Part shown: positions 17,725 to 26,504 of the stretch, piece by piece
Layout: every line of letters starts with the position of its first letter
Numbering within the stretch: position 1 is the stretch's first letter
Assembly (NCBI GenBank): GCA_023460715.1
Contig: JAEWPH010000288.1
Coordinates: 1-52,115, forward strand
Length of the DNA stretch: 52,115 bases
Direction: 5' to 3'
Source: Pseudomonadota bacterium
GTDB lineage: Bacteria > Pseudomonadota > Gammaproteobacteria > Burkholderiales > Burkholderiaceae_C
Program-made: the position numbers and the translations under genes
Notes under the pieces: generated by a model
What the model was told of the DNA's origin: nothing
Database searches by the model: none
Seen by the model: only the letters and a program-made list of their open reading frames with translations

Positions 17725-19044
17725 ATGCCCCACGCCGCCCTGCCCTCTCCGCTGCTCTCGCCCTCGTTCCTGCTGACCGCCGTGTTCGCCGCCTTCCTGC
17801 TGGCGGGGCTGGCCCTGCGCCTGTGGCTGGCGTCGCGCCAGATCCGGCACGTGGCCCGCCACCGCGATGCGGTGCCCGCGCCGTTCGCCGGCCGCATTCC
17901 ACTGGCCGCGCACCAGAAGGCCGCCGGCTACACGATCGCCAAGGCCCGCTTCGGCCTGCTGGACGCCGCCATCGGCGCGGCCGTGCTGCTGGGCTGGACG
18001 CTGCTGGGCGGCCTGAATGCGCTCAACCAGGCCTTGCTCTCGGTTCTGGGTGGCGGCATGGTGCAGCAACTCGCGCTGCTGGGCGCCTTTGCGCTCATCA
18101 GCGGACTGATCGACCTGCCCGGCACGCTCTACCAGACCTTCGTGATCGAGCAGCGTTTCGGCTTCAACCAGATGACGCCGCGGCTGTGGCTGGCGGACCT
18201 GCTCAAGTCGACGCTGATGGGTGCCGCCATCGGCCTGCCCATCGCCGCGCTGATCCTGTGGCTGATGGGCGCAGCCGGTCCGCTGTGGTGGCTGTGGGCG
18301 TGGTGCGCCTGGATGGGCTTCAACCTGCTGCTGATGGTGGTCTACCCGCTGTTCATCGCGCCGCTGTTCAACAAGTTCCAGCCGCTCGAGGACGAGTCGC
18401 TCAAGGCCCGCGTCACCGCATTGATGCAGCGCTGCGGCTTTGCCGCCAAAGGCCTGTTCGTGATGGACGGCAGCCGGCGCAGCGCGCACGCCAATGCCTA
18501 CTTCACCGGCTTCGGGGCGGCCAAGCGCGTGGTGTTCTACGACACCCTGCTCAAGCAGCTCACGCCTGGCGAAGTGGAGGCCGTGCTGGCGCACGAGCTG
18601 GGCCACTTCAAACACCGCCACATCGTCAAGCGCATCGTCAGCCTGTTCGCGCTGAGCCTGGCGGGCTTCGCCCTGCTGGGCTGGCTGTCCACGCAGGGGT
18701 GGTTCTACACCGGCCTGGGCGTCATGCCCAACCTGGCGCTGGACGGCGTGCCCGGCGCCGCACCCAACGATGCCCTGGCGCTGCTGCTGTTCCTGCTGGC
18801 CGTGCCGGTTTTCACCTTCTTCATCTCGCCGCTGTTCGCGCAGCTGTCGCGCCGCCACGAGTTCGAGGCCGACGCCTATGCCATGGCGCAGGCGAGCGGT
18901 GCGGACCTGGCCGCCGCCCTGCTCAAACTGTATGAAGACAACGCCTCCACGCTGACGCCCGATCCGGTGTACGTGAAGTTCTATTACTCGCACCCGCCGG
19001 CCTCCGAGCGGCTGGCGCGCATGCCCCTGGTACCCGCACCATGA
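17725..19044 (+). CDS. M48 family membrane metalloprotease (Ste24/CAAX protease-like)
   Basis: This inner-membrane zinc metalloprotease has 439 residues and an M48A layout. There are seven or so hydrophobic segments, with the zinc motif [10 protein letters not shown] near residue 292 and a downstream glutamate in [14 protein letters not shown]. The N-terminal region (about residues 40-90, with the [13 protein letters not shown] stretch) matches the peptidase M48 N-terminal domain. In bacteria such proteins are thought to act in membrane protein quality control. The stop overlaps the ATG of phhB by 4 bp (ATGA), so it heads a three-gene unit with phhB and rsgA. Confidence 0.92.
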   Translation: MPHAALPSPLLSPSFLLTAVFAAFLLAGLALRLWLASRQIRHVARHRDAVPAPFAGRIPLAAHQKAAGYTIAKARFGLLDAAIGAAVLLGWTLLGGLNALNQALLSVLGGGMVQQLALLGAFALISGLIDLPGTLYQTFVIEQRFGFNQMTPRLWLADLLKSTLMGAAIGLPIAALILWLMGAAGPLWWLWAWCAWMGFNLLLMVVYPLFIAPLFNKFQPLEDESLKARVTALMQRCGFAAKGLFVMDGSRRSAHANAYFTGFGAAKRVVFYDTLLKQLTPGEVEAVLAHELGHFKHRHIVKRIVSLFALSLAGFALLGWLSTQGWFYTGLGVMPNLALDGVPGAAPNDALALLLFLLAVPVFTFFISPLFAQLSRRHEFEADAYAMAQASGADLAAALLKLYEDNASTLTPDPVYVKFYYSHPPASERLARMPLVPAP

Positions 19045-19382
19045 CCTCCATGCTGACGAAGAAAGACTGGTCCACCGCAACCCGCCGCGCACTCACGCCG
19101 ACGGAGGTGGTCACGCAACTGGCCGACCTGCAGGGCTGGCAGCTGTCCGGCGACGGCAGCGATGTGGCCATCGAGAAGACCTACCGTTTCGCCAACTACT
19201 TCGAGACCATCGCGTTTGTGAACGCCGTGGCCTTCATCGCCCACGCGCAGGACCACCACCCCGACCTGTCGGTGCACTACAACCGCTGCGTGGTACGGCT
19301 GAACACGCACGACGTGCACGGCATCTCGGCCACCGACATCGAATGCGCTCGGCGCTTCGACGGCCTGGTGGCGCCGGCATGA
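19041..19382 (+). CDS. phhB: 4a-hydroxytetrahydrobiopterin dehydratase (pterin-4a-carbinolamine dehydratase)
   Basis: This small cytoplasmic enzyme of 113 residues dehydrates 4a-hydroxytetrahydropterin and so recycles the phenylalanine hydroxylase cofactor. The catalytic signature is present: FVNAVAFIAHAQDHHPDLSVHYNRCVVRLNTHD, given here in parts as AHAQDHHPDLS (His-His-Pro) and then the conserved LNTHDV with a His. The start is the ATG overlapping the M48 stop; a second Met three codons later is possible. No phenylalanine hydroxylase gene is in the window. Confidence 0.93.
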   Translation: MTSMLTKKDWSTATRRALTPTEVVTQLADLQGWQLSGDGSDVAIEKTYRFANYFETIAFVNAVAFIAHAQDHHPDLSVHYNRCVVRLNTHDVHGISATDIECARRFDGLVAPA

Positions 19383-19400
19383 CGCAGCAGGAACGCCGCC

Positions 19401-20396
19401 ATGGCTGAACGCAGCAGTAGCAGCAGCACCGCCAGCGAAGGCCTGGTAGTGGCCAGCCACGGCCGGCACTGCCTGGTGGAGACGCCGGACGGCCAGCGCC
19501 GCATCTGCCACCCGCGCGGCAAGAAAAGCCAGGCGGTCGTAGGCGACCATGTGCGGTGGCAACCCGCCGCCGGCCAGGGCGGCGGCCAGGGCGACGAGGG
19601 CACCATCGAGAAGGTGCTGGAGCGGCGCAACCTGTTCTACCGGCAGGACGAGATCCGCACCAAGTCGTTTGCCGCCAACCTGGACCAGGTGCTGATCCTG
19701 ATCGCGGCCGAGCCCGTCTTCTCCGAAAGCCAGCTGGCCCGCGCGCTGATCGCCGCGGAGGCGGAGCGCATCACGCCGCTCATCGCGCTGAACAAGAGCG
19801 ATCTGGTAGAGCCTTTCGCGCGGGCCTGGGAGCGGCTGTGGCCTTACCGGCACATGGGCGGTGACGGCGCGCAGAGCCACCATTACGGCGTGCTGCCGCT
19901 GTCGCTGACGCAGTCGGGCGAAGTCGACCGGCAGGCGCTGATGCAGCACCTGCAGGGCAAGAAGACGCTGGTGCTGGGCCCGTCCGGCTCCGGCAAGAGC
20001 ACGCTGATCAACCTGCTGGTGCCCGGTGCCTCCGCGCTCACGGGCGAGATCTCGCAGGCGCTGAACTCCGGCAAGCACACCACCACCACCACCACCTGGT
20101 ATTGGGTGGACGACGCGCGCACCACGGCGCTGATCGACTCGCCCGGCTTTCAGGAGTTCGGGCTGCACCACATCGCCCCCGCAGACCTGCCGCGCTACAT
20201 GCCCGACATCGGCCAGCATGCCGGCGACTGCCGCTTTTACAACTGCACCCACCTGCACGAGCCCGGCTGCGCCGTAATGGCCCAGGTGGACGGACTACAA
20301 GGCGAATCACGCTCTGGCCCAGGTACCATCAGCGCCAATCGCTATCAAATATATAGCAATCTATTTGCAGAACTGAGCGAAACCCGGCACTGGTGA
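19401..20396 (+). CDS. rsgA: Ribosome small-subunit GTPase RsgA (YjeQ)
   Basis: This 331-residue circularly permuted GTPase acts in late 30S maturation. Domains in order are an N-terminal OB-fold (RRICHPRGKKSQAVVGDHVRW), the permuted GTPase with G4 (NKSD), G1 (GPSGSGKST) and G3 (DSPG), and a C-terminal zinc finger (CRFYNCTHLHEPGC). The 3' end is unusual: the codons for roughly GESRSG to YSNL coincide with a full copy of the dispersed AGCTATCA element. They use codons that are rare in this GC-rich genome (ATA, TAT, CTA, TTT), yet the protein motif RYQIY stays family-like. It is third in a unit with the M48 protease and phhB genes. Confidence 0.95.
   Translation: MAERSSSSSTASEGLVVASHGRHCLVETPDGQRRICHPRGKKSQAVVGDHVRWQPAAGQGGGQGDEGTIEKVLERRNLFYRQDEIRTKSFAANLDQVLILIAAEPVFSESQLARALIAAEAERITPLIALNKSDLVEPFARAWERLWPYRHMGGDGAQSHHYGVLPLSLTQSGEVDRQALMQHLQGKKTLVLGPSGSGKSTLINLLVPGASALTGEISQALNSGKHTTTTTTWYWVDDARTTALIDSPGFQEFGLHHIAPADLPRYMPDIGQHAGDCRFYNCTHLHEPGCAVMAQVDGLQGESRSGPGTISANRYQIYSNLFAELSETRHW
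20305..20358 (+). repeat. Dispersed AGCTATCA element, copy 4, inside rsgA
   Basis: AATCACGCTCTGGC, a spacer, AGCGCCAATCGCTATCAAA and ATATAGC align end to end with the family. It is in frame with rsgA and encodes part of its conserved C-terminal tail. Confidence 0.7.
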
Positions 20397-20421
20397 TGCG
20401 CTCCGCGGGCGGGCCGACCGC

Positions 20422-21483
20422 TCAGTCCGCACACTCCACATACCAGGACAGGTAGTCGCTCCAGTCAGGCTCATGCACGGCCTGCAACTGCAGCGCCTCG
20501 GGCGCCGGCAGCGCCCGTGCCGCGGCGTGGGCCGCCTGCATGGCAGCGGCCACATCCGAGACATAGCAGTGCACGCCACGCCATCTGCTGCGCAGCACGA
20601 CGTGGCTGCACAGCCCCTGCTGGTGCAAGCATGCCGCCGCAAGCCAGGCTTCCTCGAAAGCCTGGGCGGCTTCGACATCCTGCTTGCCCGTGATGGGCAG
20701 GCGCGCCTCGATGCGCCAGCCCAGGTCGGCCCGCCCCGCCACGGCATTGGCGCTGCGGTTGACCTGCACGAGGATGGGCACGCCGTCGGCCGCCGCGCCT
20801 TCGAGCGCCGCCCAGCGATGCGGCTCGGCGGGGTAATGGGCAGAACGGCCCAGGCGGTCGCGCCAGCAGGCATCCACGAGCGCCACGGCCTCGTCGAGCG
20901 GGGTGGCGGGGCAACGCTCGAAGCCCGCATCGTCGCTGAGCCCATCGGCGTCGAACTCCACCACACCCACTTTCACCGAGAAATCGAACTCGCCCAGCAA
21001 GTGGTCGAGCAGGATGAACGCCATCTGCCGCGCCTGGGCCTGGAGGTCGGGCGGCACAGGCCGGGCGAACGACAACGCCAGCGCCACGCGGCCATCGAGG
21101 CTTCCCACCCGCACCAGCAGTTCGTCCGAACCCAGCGCAAAGCCCTCCAGGCGGAGCCCGAAACCACCCGCCGTGCGTTGGCGAAAGGCCTGGACCGGCC
21201 ATGCGATGCCCTGGGGCGCCGCATCCACCAGCGCCTGCACGGCCGCGAACTGCCGAACCTCTCCATGGGCCGTGAAGACGAGCCGGGCGCCTCTGCGGGC
21301 CGGGCCCGCGGGGGACGCACCGTCCATCTCGACGGCGACACCCGGCAAGGCCGGCTCCAGCAAGGCATTGAGCCGGTGCACGAGGTCTGCAGGCTGGGCC
21401 GCCTGCAGGCTCTCGTGCTCCATCAGCACAAGCGCCCAGAACCGCTGGGCAGCGCCCCGGATCAATTCAGGCGGCATCGGCAC
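20422..21483 (-). CDS. Conserved hypothetical protein, no recognised domain
   Basis: I do not recognise this 353-residue protein with certainty. It has no signal peptide or membrane segment and looks cytoplasmic. The composition is balanced with even codon use, and the reading frame has the strong GC third-position bias of its neighbours, which supports a real gene. The C-terminal half contains ILVQVNRSANAV and then a Leu-rich helix, CSHVVLRSRWRGVHCYVSD, weakly reminiscent of DUF695-type proteins. It converges on rsgA (25 bp) and shares its strand with the CobD/CbiB-like gene 130 bp upstream. Confidence 0.65.
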   Translation of the reverse strand: MPMPPELIRGAAQRFWALVLMEHESLQAAQPADLVHRLNALLEPALPGVAVEMDGASPAGPARRGARLVFTAHGEVRQFAAVQALVDAAPQGIAWPVQAFRQRTAGGFGLRLEGFALGSDELLVRVGSLDGRVALALSFARPVPPDLQAQARQMAFILLDHLLGEFDFSVKVGVVEFDADGLSDDAGFERCPATPLDEAVALVDACWRDRLGRSAHYPAEPHRWAALEGAAADGVPILVQVNRSANAVAGRADLGWRIEARLPITGKQDVEAAQAFEEAWLAAACLHQQGLCSHVVLRSRWRGVHCYVSDVAAAMQAAHAAARALPAPEALQLQAVHEPDWSDYLSWYVECAD

Positions 21484-21612
21484 GGACAGGCCTCACGTCA
21501 AGGCCGCACGCGGCGCACCACAGCGCCCGGGCAAGCAAAGGCCGGGGTCCCGGCGCAGCGCATCCGCGGCTGGCAAGGTGGCTGCACGGCCACACGGAGG
21601 GGGCGGCGGCGC

Positions 21613-22605
21613 TCAACCCAACAATCGCGCCAGCGTGAGCAACGCCAGCAGCAGCATCCAGACGACGACCGAGCGCCATACCAGGCCCACGACGCTGCGC
21701 AGGTGCCCGACCTCGGGCATGCGTCCCATGGTGCTGCCACCGTCGCCCTCGTCCAGCCCCCCGTCGAAGACCTGGGGCACGGCCGCCTCCTCGGCGCGGG
21801 GCCGCAGCACGTTGCCGCCCAGGCGCACGTTGATGGCGCCGGCCGTGGCCGCCAGCACCACGCCGTCGTTGTCGTTGGGAAAGTGCTGGACATGGAAGCG
21901 CCAGCCTTCGATGGCTTCCTCAAAGCTGCCGACCACCGCGAAGCTCAGGGCCGTCAAGCGGGCCGGGAGCCAGTCGATGACGGTCCAGGCCTGCCGGGCC
22001 GCGCGCTGCAGCGCCTGGCTGGGCGGATGGGCGCTGAGCACGGCGCTGCGGGCGCTCCAGTGGCGCGACACGAATTCGGCCAAGCGGTACAGCACGGCCC
22101 CGGTGGGGCCCAGGCCGAGCGCCGCCAGGATGGAGAACCAGGCCAGCACGCCAAACACGTGGCGGTGCGCCGCGATGACGGAGTACTCGACCACATGGCG
22201 CACGATCTCGCTGCGCGGCAACTCGCCCACGTCCACCTGCTGCCATTGCGCCAGGACGGTGCGGGCCCGGTCCTCGTCCGCTTCCTCCAGCGCGTCGCGG
22301 ATCGCCGTGAAGTGGTGGCTGAACTGCCGGAAACCCAGCGTGACATAGAGAACCGCCACGTTCCACAACATGGCCAGGGGCCAGCCGACCGCCGTCAGCA
22401 GCAGCCAGTGCACCGCCAGCGCGGCCAATGCAGGCACCAGCACGGCAAGCGCCCAGGCCACCCAGCCGTGGTGCGGCTTGCCGGCGTCGAAATTGCGGTT
22501 CACGGACAGCGCCCAGGCCCGCACGCCCCCATGGATGGGGTTGGTGCGTGCCAGCGGGCGGGCCTGCTCGATGAGCAACGCGAACAGGATGGCGAAGAAA
22601 CTCAT
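21613..22605 (-). CDS. CobD/CbiB family membrane protein
   Basis: This 330-residue integral membrane protein resembles the CobD/CbiB (adenosylcobinamide-phosphate synthase) and AmpE group. N-terminal MSFFAILFALLIEQARPL is characteristic of the betaproteobacterial 'CobD/CbiB family' proteins. It has about five hydrophobic segments and the conserved AWSVIDWLPARLTALSFAV-like block (here AWTVIDWLPARLTALSFAVV, residues 208-227). True CobD attaches aminopropanol to the corrin ring; these divergent relatives may not do so, and no other corrin genes are next to it. Spacing to the Nudix gene upstream is 170 bp. Confidence 0.8.
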   Translation of the reverse strand: MSFFAILFALLIEQARPLARTNPIHGGVRAWALSVNRNFDAGKPHHGWVAWALAVLVPALAALAVHWLLLTAVGWPLAMLWNVAVLYVTLGFRQFSHHFTAIRDALEEADEDRARTVLAQWQQVDVGELPRSEIVRHVVEYSVIAAHRHVFGVLAWFSILAALGLGPTGAVLYRLAEFVSRHWSARSAVLSAHPPSQALQRAARQAWTVIDWLPARLTALSFAVVGSFEEAIEGWRFHVQHFPNDNDGVVLAATAGAINVRLGGNVLRPRAEEAAVPQVFDGGLDEGDGGSTMGRMPEVGHLRSVVGLVWRSVVVWMLLLALLTLARLLG

Positions 22606-22775
22606 GGGCCAATGATACTGGGGCTTGTTACACCTGCAACGGCCGTACCCGCAGCGGGAGCGATGGACCCAGTCGCCTCACGATGTCTCCACGGCCTGTG
22701 GCGCATCGGCGCGCTGCCGATGGTCCACCGAAAGCACTCGGGCCCCGCCGGGCGGGAAACCCGTACCCGTTCGGG

Positions 22776-23513
22776 TCAGGCCATCATGAACCGATAAAAG
22801 TTGCGCAGCATGCCGGCCGTGGCGCCCCAGATGAAGCGCGTCTTGCCGTCCGGCCCGCTTTCCTGGAAAGGCATGGAAAACCACTCGCGCCGGTGTCCCT
22901 GCCATTCCATCGCGTGGCGCCGGTGGTTGGCCGGGTCGAGCAGAAAGTCGAGCGGCACCTCGAAGACGTCTGCCACTTCATAGGGATTCGGCCGCAGCGC
23001 GCTGTCCGGCTGCACCAGAGCCACCACCGGCGTGACCATGAACGACGTGCCCGTGACATACACCGGCAGCGTACCCAGCACCTCGACGCTGCGGGCTTCG
23101 AGCCCGACCTCTTCCCACGCCTCGCGCAGGGCGGTGTCAGCCGGCCCTGCATCCTCGGGATCGGTCTTGCCACCCGGGAACGCCACCTGGCCCGAATGGG
23201 TCGAGAGGTGCGTGGTGCGCTCGGTCAGCAGCACGGTGGGCCGGTCGCGCAGGACGATGGGCACCAGCACCGCGGCATCGGCCGGCGCCCGCTGGGCGAA
23301 CCGTGCCTCCCGCAACACCTCAGGCTCCCACACGGGTGGCTTGGCAAAGCGCTGGCGCAGGGCGGCGGGCGTCTGCGCGGCGGCCGGAACGGGCGGCAGC
23401 TGCGTATCCACGCCGACGACCGGCGCATGGCGCGGATCGAAATCGGGGATCTTCGACAGCGGCGGCATTCCGGCCGGCACGGGCGTGGAGGCAGGAGGGA
23501 CGGTGGTGGTCAC
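22776..23513 (-). CDS. CoA pyrophosphatase (Nudix hydrolase, NudL/YeaB-like)
   Basis: This 245-residue Nudix hydrolase is expected to cleave CoA or its derivatives to 3',5'-ADP and phosphopantetheine. The Nudix region reads FPGGKTDPEDAG followed by ALREAWEEVGL, with the slightly longer spacing typical of the CoA-specific subgroup, and LLTERTTHLSTHSGQVAFPGG before it, given here as THLSTHSGQVAFPGG. A Pro-rich N-terminal extension of about 50 residues precedes the domain and has no recognised role. It lies downstream of rplS on the same strand, beyond the rplS terminator. Confidence 0.9.
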   Translation of the reverse strand: MTTTVPPASTPVPAGMPPLSKIPDFDPRHAPVVGVDTQLPPVPAAAQTPAALRQRFAKPPVWEPEVLREARFAQRAPADAAVLVPIVLRDRPTVLLTERTTHLSTHSGQVAFPGGKTDPEDAGPADTALREAWEEVGLEARSVEVLGTLPVYVTGTSFMVTPVVALVQPDSALRPNPYEVADVFEVPLDFLLDPANHRRHAMEWQGHRREWFSMPFQESGPDGKTRFIWGATAGMLRNFYRFMMA

Positions 23514-23535
23514 AGGCGATGCAACTCCATCAATG

Positions 23536-23570
23536 AAAAAGCCGCTACGAGCTTGCGCTGTAGCGGCTTG
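23536..23570 (-). terminator. Rho-independent terminator after rplS
   Basis: On the minus strand the stem AAGCCGCTAC, loop, and GTAGCGGCTT is followed by TTTTT. It ends the ribosomal operon 28 bp past the rplS stop. Confidence 0.88.
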
Positions 23571-23597
23571 GGAGCCAGAAGCTGGCAGTGCGACCTA

Positions 23598-23981
23598 TCA
23601 GGCGGCGGCTGCAGGCGCCTTAACGCGCGAGGGCAGCTTTTCCTTGATACGGGCCGACTTGCCGCTGCGGTCACGCAGGTAGTACAGCTTGGCGCGGCGC
23701 ACATCGCCACGGCGCTTGACTTCGATGCTGGCGATCAGGGGGCTGTAGGTTTGGAACGTACGTTCCACGCCTTCGCCGCTGGAGATCTTGCGCACGGTGA
23801 AGCCGCTGTTCAGGCCGCGATTGCGCTTGGCAATCACCACGCCTTCGTAAGCCTGCACGCGCTTGCGGGTACCTTCCACCACGTTCACGCTCACGATGAC
23901 GGTATCACCAGGGGCGAATTCGGGAATGGTCTTGTTCAAGCGGGCGATTTCTTCCTGCTCGAGGGTTTGGATCAGATTCAT
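23598..23981 (-). CDS. rplS: 50S ribosomal protein L19
   Basis: This 127-residue large-subunit protein sits at the 30S-50S interface. The start [15 protein letters not shown] is family-typical; an upstream Met six codons earlier is rejected. The core FRPGDTV-like block (here [16 protein letters not shown]), [16 protein letters not shown] and the basic [20 protein letters not shown] are present. An Ala-rich tail ends the protein. It is the fourth gene of rpsP-rimM-trmD-rplS, but a strong TATAAT promoter overlapping the trmD stop probably gives it additional transcription. Confidence 0.98.
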   Translation of the reverse strand: MNLIQTLEQEEIARLNKTIPEFAPGDTVIVSVNVVEGTRKRVQAYEGVVIAKRNRGLNSGFTVRKISSGEGVERTFQTYSPLIASIEVKRRGDVRRAKLYYLRDRSGKSARIKEKLPSRVKAPAAAA

Positions 23982-24094
23982 TTTGCATCCCACGATCATG
24001 TCCGCGCCAGGATTGGCTAGGGGCCCTCAAAGGGGCGCCCACAGGCTGGGCTCACAAACGGCTCAGCGGCCGGCCAGAGGATCGAAAGCCCGCC

Positions 24095-24124
24095 ATTATA
24101 GCAAGCCGCGGATTTTGGCGACAA
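24095..24124 (-). promoter_or_regulatory. Internal promoter for rplS overlapping the trmD stop codon
   Basis: On the minus strand TTGTCG (24119-24124), an 18-bp spacer and a consensus TATAAT (24095-24100) form a sigma-70-type promoter. The trmD stop codon TAA (24096-24098) lies inside the -10 box. The rplS ATG is about 105 bp downstream. Confidence 0.7.
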
Positions 24125-24863
24125 CCACCTCGTCGGCCCTGCTCAGCCGCCCCTGCGCACGGGCGGCGTCGATCAATTCGGGGCGGTGGCGCGCGGTGAG
24201 CGCGAGGCGCTCGTCGCGGCGCCAGCGCTCGATCTGCGCGTGGTGGCCTGACAGCAGAGCGGCAGGCACGGCGCGCCCCTCCCACGCTTCCGGGCGGGTG
24301 TAGTGCGGACAGTCCAGCAGCCCGTCAAGCGCCGGGTTGAAGCTGTCCAGCTGGTGGCTGCCCTCGTCGTTCAGGACACCGGGCTGCAGCCGCGCCACCG
24401 CATCGATCAGCGCCATAGCGGGAATCTCGCCGCCGGACAGCACAAAGTCACCCAGGCTGAGCTGGTGCGTGACATGCGCGTCGATGAAGCGCTGGTCGAT
24501 GCCCTCGTAGCGGCCACACAGCAGGATGGCGCCGGCGCCCTCCGCCCAGCCCGTGACACCGGCATGGTCCAGCGTGCGGCCGATGGGCGAGAACAGCACC
24601 AGCGGCGCCTCCTGCCCGGGGGCATCCGCCCGCTCGGCACGGATGGCCGACAGGCACCGGGCCAGCGGCTCCGCCATCATGACCATGCCGGGGCCACCGC
24701 CGAACGGACGGTCGTCCACGCGGCGGTAGTTGCCGTCGGCGTAATCGCGCGGATTCCACAGCACGACCTGCACCTGCCCCGAGGCGTAGGCGCGGCGCGT
24801 GACACCGCTGCTCAGGAACGGTGCGAACAGCTCAGGAAACAGGGTGATGACGTCGAAACGCAT
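24096..24863 (-). CDS. trmD: tRNA (guanine-37-N1) methyltransferase
   Basis: This SPOUT-class enzyme of 255 residues methylates G37 next to the anticodon using S-adenosylmethionine and prevents +1 frameshifting. Motifs visible are [57 protein letters not shown] (trefoil knot) and [15 protein letters not shown]. Length is normal. It is third gene of the rpsP operon, with a 57-bp gap after rimM that contains a run of GGCAG-like repeats. Confidence 0.97.
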   Translation of the reverse strand: MRFDVITLFPELFAPFLSSGVTRRAYASGQVQVVLWNPRDYADGNYRRVDDRPFGGGPGMVMMAEPLARCLSAIRAERADAPGQEAPLVLFSPIGRTLDHAGVTGWAEGAGAILLCGRYEGIDQRFIDAHVTHQLSLGDFVLSGGEIPAMALIDAVARLQPGVLNDEGSHQLDSFNPALDGLLDCPHYTRPEAWEGRAVPAALLSGHHAQIERWRRDERLALTARHRPELIDAARAQGRLSRADEVVVAKIRGLL

Positions 24864-24920
24864 GCGGGCAGGGAGGCAGACAGGCAGGCAGAAGCAGCGA
24901 ACGGACGGGCGGGCAGGCGC

Positions 24921-25505
24921 TCAGTAGTCGGGCTGCCAGTCGACGGTGATGCGACGCTCGGCCAGATCCACCTTGTCGACAAAGGCGGACACGAAGGGAA
25001 TCAGGCGCTCTGCCGCCTTGCCGTCCTGTTCGTAGGCCAGGACCAAGGTGGTCTGCGGGCCGGTCGCGAGGAGTTCGCGCACCGCGCCCAGGGCCACGCC
25101 CTCGCGGTTGACCACCGCCAGGCCGATGAGGTCGACCCAGTAGTACTCGTCTTCGGCTGCCGTGGGAAAGCTGGAGCGCGGCACGAACACGCGCGCACCC
25201 TTCAGGGCCTCGGCGGCATCGCGGTCGTCCACCCCTTGGGCGGAGGCGACCACGGAATCCGAATGCTCGCGGGCCTGGCGCACGGCCAGCAGCACCGGGC
25301 CGGCGAAGAAGCTCTTGGCGCCCTTTTCCGACGGCAGCAGGTACCAGCGCTTGGAGGAAAACAGCGCTTCTGGCGTGGTGCTGTAGGGCAGCACCTTGAA
25401 CCAGCCCTTGACGCCCCACGCGTCGGCGATGCGACCGACCTCCACCGCATCGGCGGGCAGTTCAGCAGGCTCTAGAACGGGCAAGGTGGGCATGGGCGGA
25501 TGCAC
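24921..25505 (-). CDS. rimM: 16S rRNA processing protein RimM
   Basis: This ribosome-maturation factor binds S19 in the 30S head. It has an N-terminal beta-barrel (VEVGRIADAWGVKGWFKVLPYS) and a C-terminal PRC-barrel (EYYWVDLIGLAVVNREG to FVDKVDLAERRITVDW). The product has 194 residues from the first ATG; Met at 25493 is an alternative. A terminator-like hairpin in the 78-bp gap after rpsP separates it from that gene, so its expression is probably lower than that of rpsP. Confidence 0.96.
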   Translation of the reverse strand: MHPPMPTLPVLEPAELPADAVEVGRIADAWGVKGWFKVLPYSTTPEALFSSKRWYLLPSEKGAKSFFAGPVLLAVRQAREHSDSVVASAQGVDDRDAAEALKGARVFVPRSSFPTAAEDEYYWVDLIGLAVVNREGVALGAVRELLATGPQTTLVLAYEQDGKAAERLIPFVSAFVDKVDLAERRITVDWQPDY

Positions 25506-25521
25506 GAAGGAAGCGGGAATG

Positions 25522-25561
25522 AAAAAAGGCGGGGTCCGTCAGCACGCCAACGGAACCCGCC
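25522..25561 (-). terminator. Intra-operon terminator/attenuator between rpsP and rimM
   Basis: On the minus strand GGCGGGTTCCGT, a loop, ACGGACCCCGCC and then TTTTTT form a strong hairpin with one small mismatch. It sits between rpsP and rimM in the same operon, so it probably lets rpsP transcripts exceed those of rimM and trmD. Confidence 0.75.
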
Positions 25562-25583
25562 CCTGTCCGGAACAGCGGATCGA

Positions 25584-25835
25584 TCAGGCAGCCTTCTTGG
25601 CAGCCTGCTTGATCAGACGATCCACGGTGGGGGACGACTGCGCGCCCACGCCCACCCAGTACGTCAGACGGTCCTGGGCGATGCGCAGGCCTTCTTCGCC
25701 TTCCTTGGCGGTCGGGTTGTAGAAACCCAGACGCTCGATGAAGCGGCCGTCGCGGCGCACGCGCTTGTCGGCAACGACGATGTTGAAGAACGGACGGCCC
25801 TTGGAGCCGCCGCGGGAGAGTCGAATAACGACCAT
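25584..25835 (-). CDS. rpsP: 30S ribosomal protein S16
   Basis: This small-subunit protein of 83 residues starts [20 protein letters not shown], a textbook S16 N-terminus, and contains [12 protein letters not shown] and [12 protein letters not shown] sequence. It heads the conserved rpsP-rimM-trmD-rplS operon. A TATAAT promoter lies about 105 bp upstream, next to the divergent GNAT gene start. Confidence 0.98.
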   Translation of the reverse strand: MVVIRLSRGGSKGRPFFNIVVADKRVRRDGRFIERLGFYNPTAKEGEEGLRIAQDRLTYWVGVGAQSSPTVDRLIKQAAKKAA

Positions 25836-25937
25836 AATGAATCCTTCGGGTGGTCGCAGCAGATGCTGCAGGTTTTCTTGCTGCGTTTGAGACACGCGAC
25901 ATGGCCACCCGGCCAGCGACACGCTGCAAAGTCCGCG

Positions 25938-25943
25938 ATTATA
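25938..25943 (-). promoter_or_regulatory. Predicted -10 box of the rpsP operon promoter
   Basis: Perfect TATAAT on the minus strand, about 100 bp upstream of rpsP. No good -35 box is evident at 16-18 bp. It lies just before the divergent GNAT gene start. Confidence 0.55.
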
Positions 25944-25957
25944 TCCATTTCCTGCAA

Positions 25958-26479
25958 ATGCCCACCATCCGCCCCAGCCGCGACGAAGATATTCCGGCAC
26001 TCACCGCCATCTATGCACACCACGTCCTGAACGGAACGGGCACTTTCGAAATCGATCCCCCGAGCGAAGCCGACATGGCCGGCCGGCGTGCCGATGTCCT
26101 GGGGCGCAAACTGCCCTATATCGTGGCGGAAAAGGATGGCGAGATCCTGGGCTTCGCCTACTGCAACTGGTTCAAGCCCCGCCCCGCCTACCGCTTCTCG
26201 GCCGAAGACTCGATCTACGTCGCCGACGCGGCCCGCGGCCTGGGCGTGGGGCGCAAGCTGCTAGCGGCGCTGAGCGAGGCGGCGGAACAGGCCGGTGTGC
26301 GCAAGCTGCTGGCCGTGATCGGTGACTCGGCCAATGCCGGCTCCATCGGCGTGCACCGCTCCGCCGGTTTTACCGAAATCGGCGTGATGCGCTCGGTGGG
26401 CTGGAAGTTCGGCGCCTGGCGCGACATCGTGCTCATGGAAAAGACGCTGGGCGCGGGCGACACCACCGCGCCCGAATAA
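25958..26479 (+). CDS. GNAT family N-acetyltransferase (phosphinothricin acetyltransferase-like)
   Basis: This 173-residue acetyl-CoA-dependent acetyltransferase starts [30 protein letters not shown], similar to Pat/Bar-type enzymes; only the first block [20 protein letters not shown] is quoted exactly here. The acetyl-CoA pyrophosphate loop [10 protein letters not shown] and the later [10 protein letters not shown] block are seen. Natural substrates of this subgroup include methionine sulfone or sulfoximine and some herbicidal analogues; the substrate here is unknown. It is divergent from rpsP, and only 122 bp separate the starts. Confidence 0.88.
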   Translation: MPTIRPSRDEDIPALTAIYAHHVLNGTGTFEIDPPSEADMAGRRADVLGRKLPYIVAEKDGEILGFAYCNWFKPRPAYRFSAEDSIYVADAARGLGVGRKLLAALSEAAEQAGVRKLLAVIGDSANAGSIGVHRSAGFTEIGVMRSVGWKFGAWRDIVLMEKTLGAGDTTAPE

Positions 26480-26504
26480 GCCTGCCACGCTGCGGCCGCC
26501 TGCC

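Noticed and set aside
20473..22797. A 774-codon open frame on the + strand opposite two minus-strand genes
   Set aside because: It is antisense to the unknown protein and CobD/CbiB-like genes and reads as His/Arg/Gln-rich low-complexity sequence, a GC-rich shadow.
24864..24920. GGCAG-like short tandem repeats between rimM and trmD
   Set aside because: Imperfect and very short; may be simple low-complexity drift. No regulatory reading justified.
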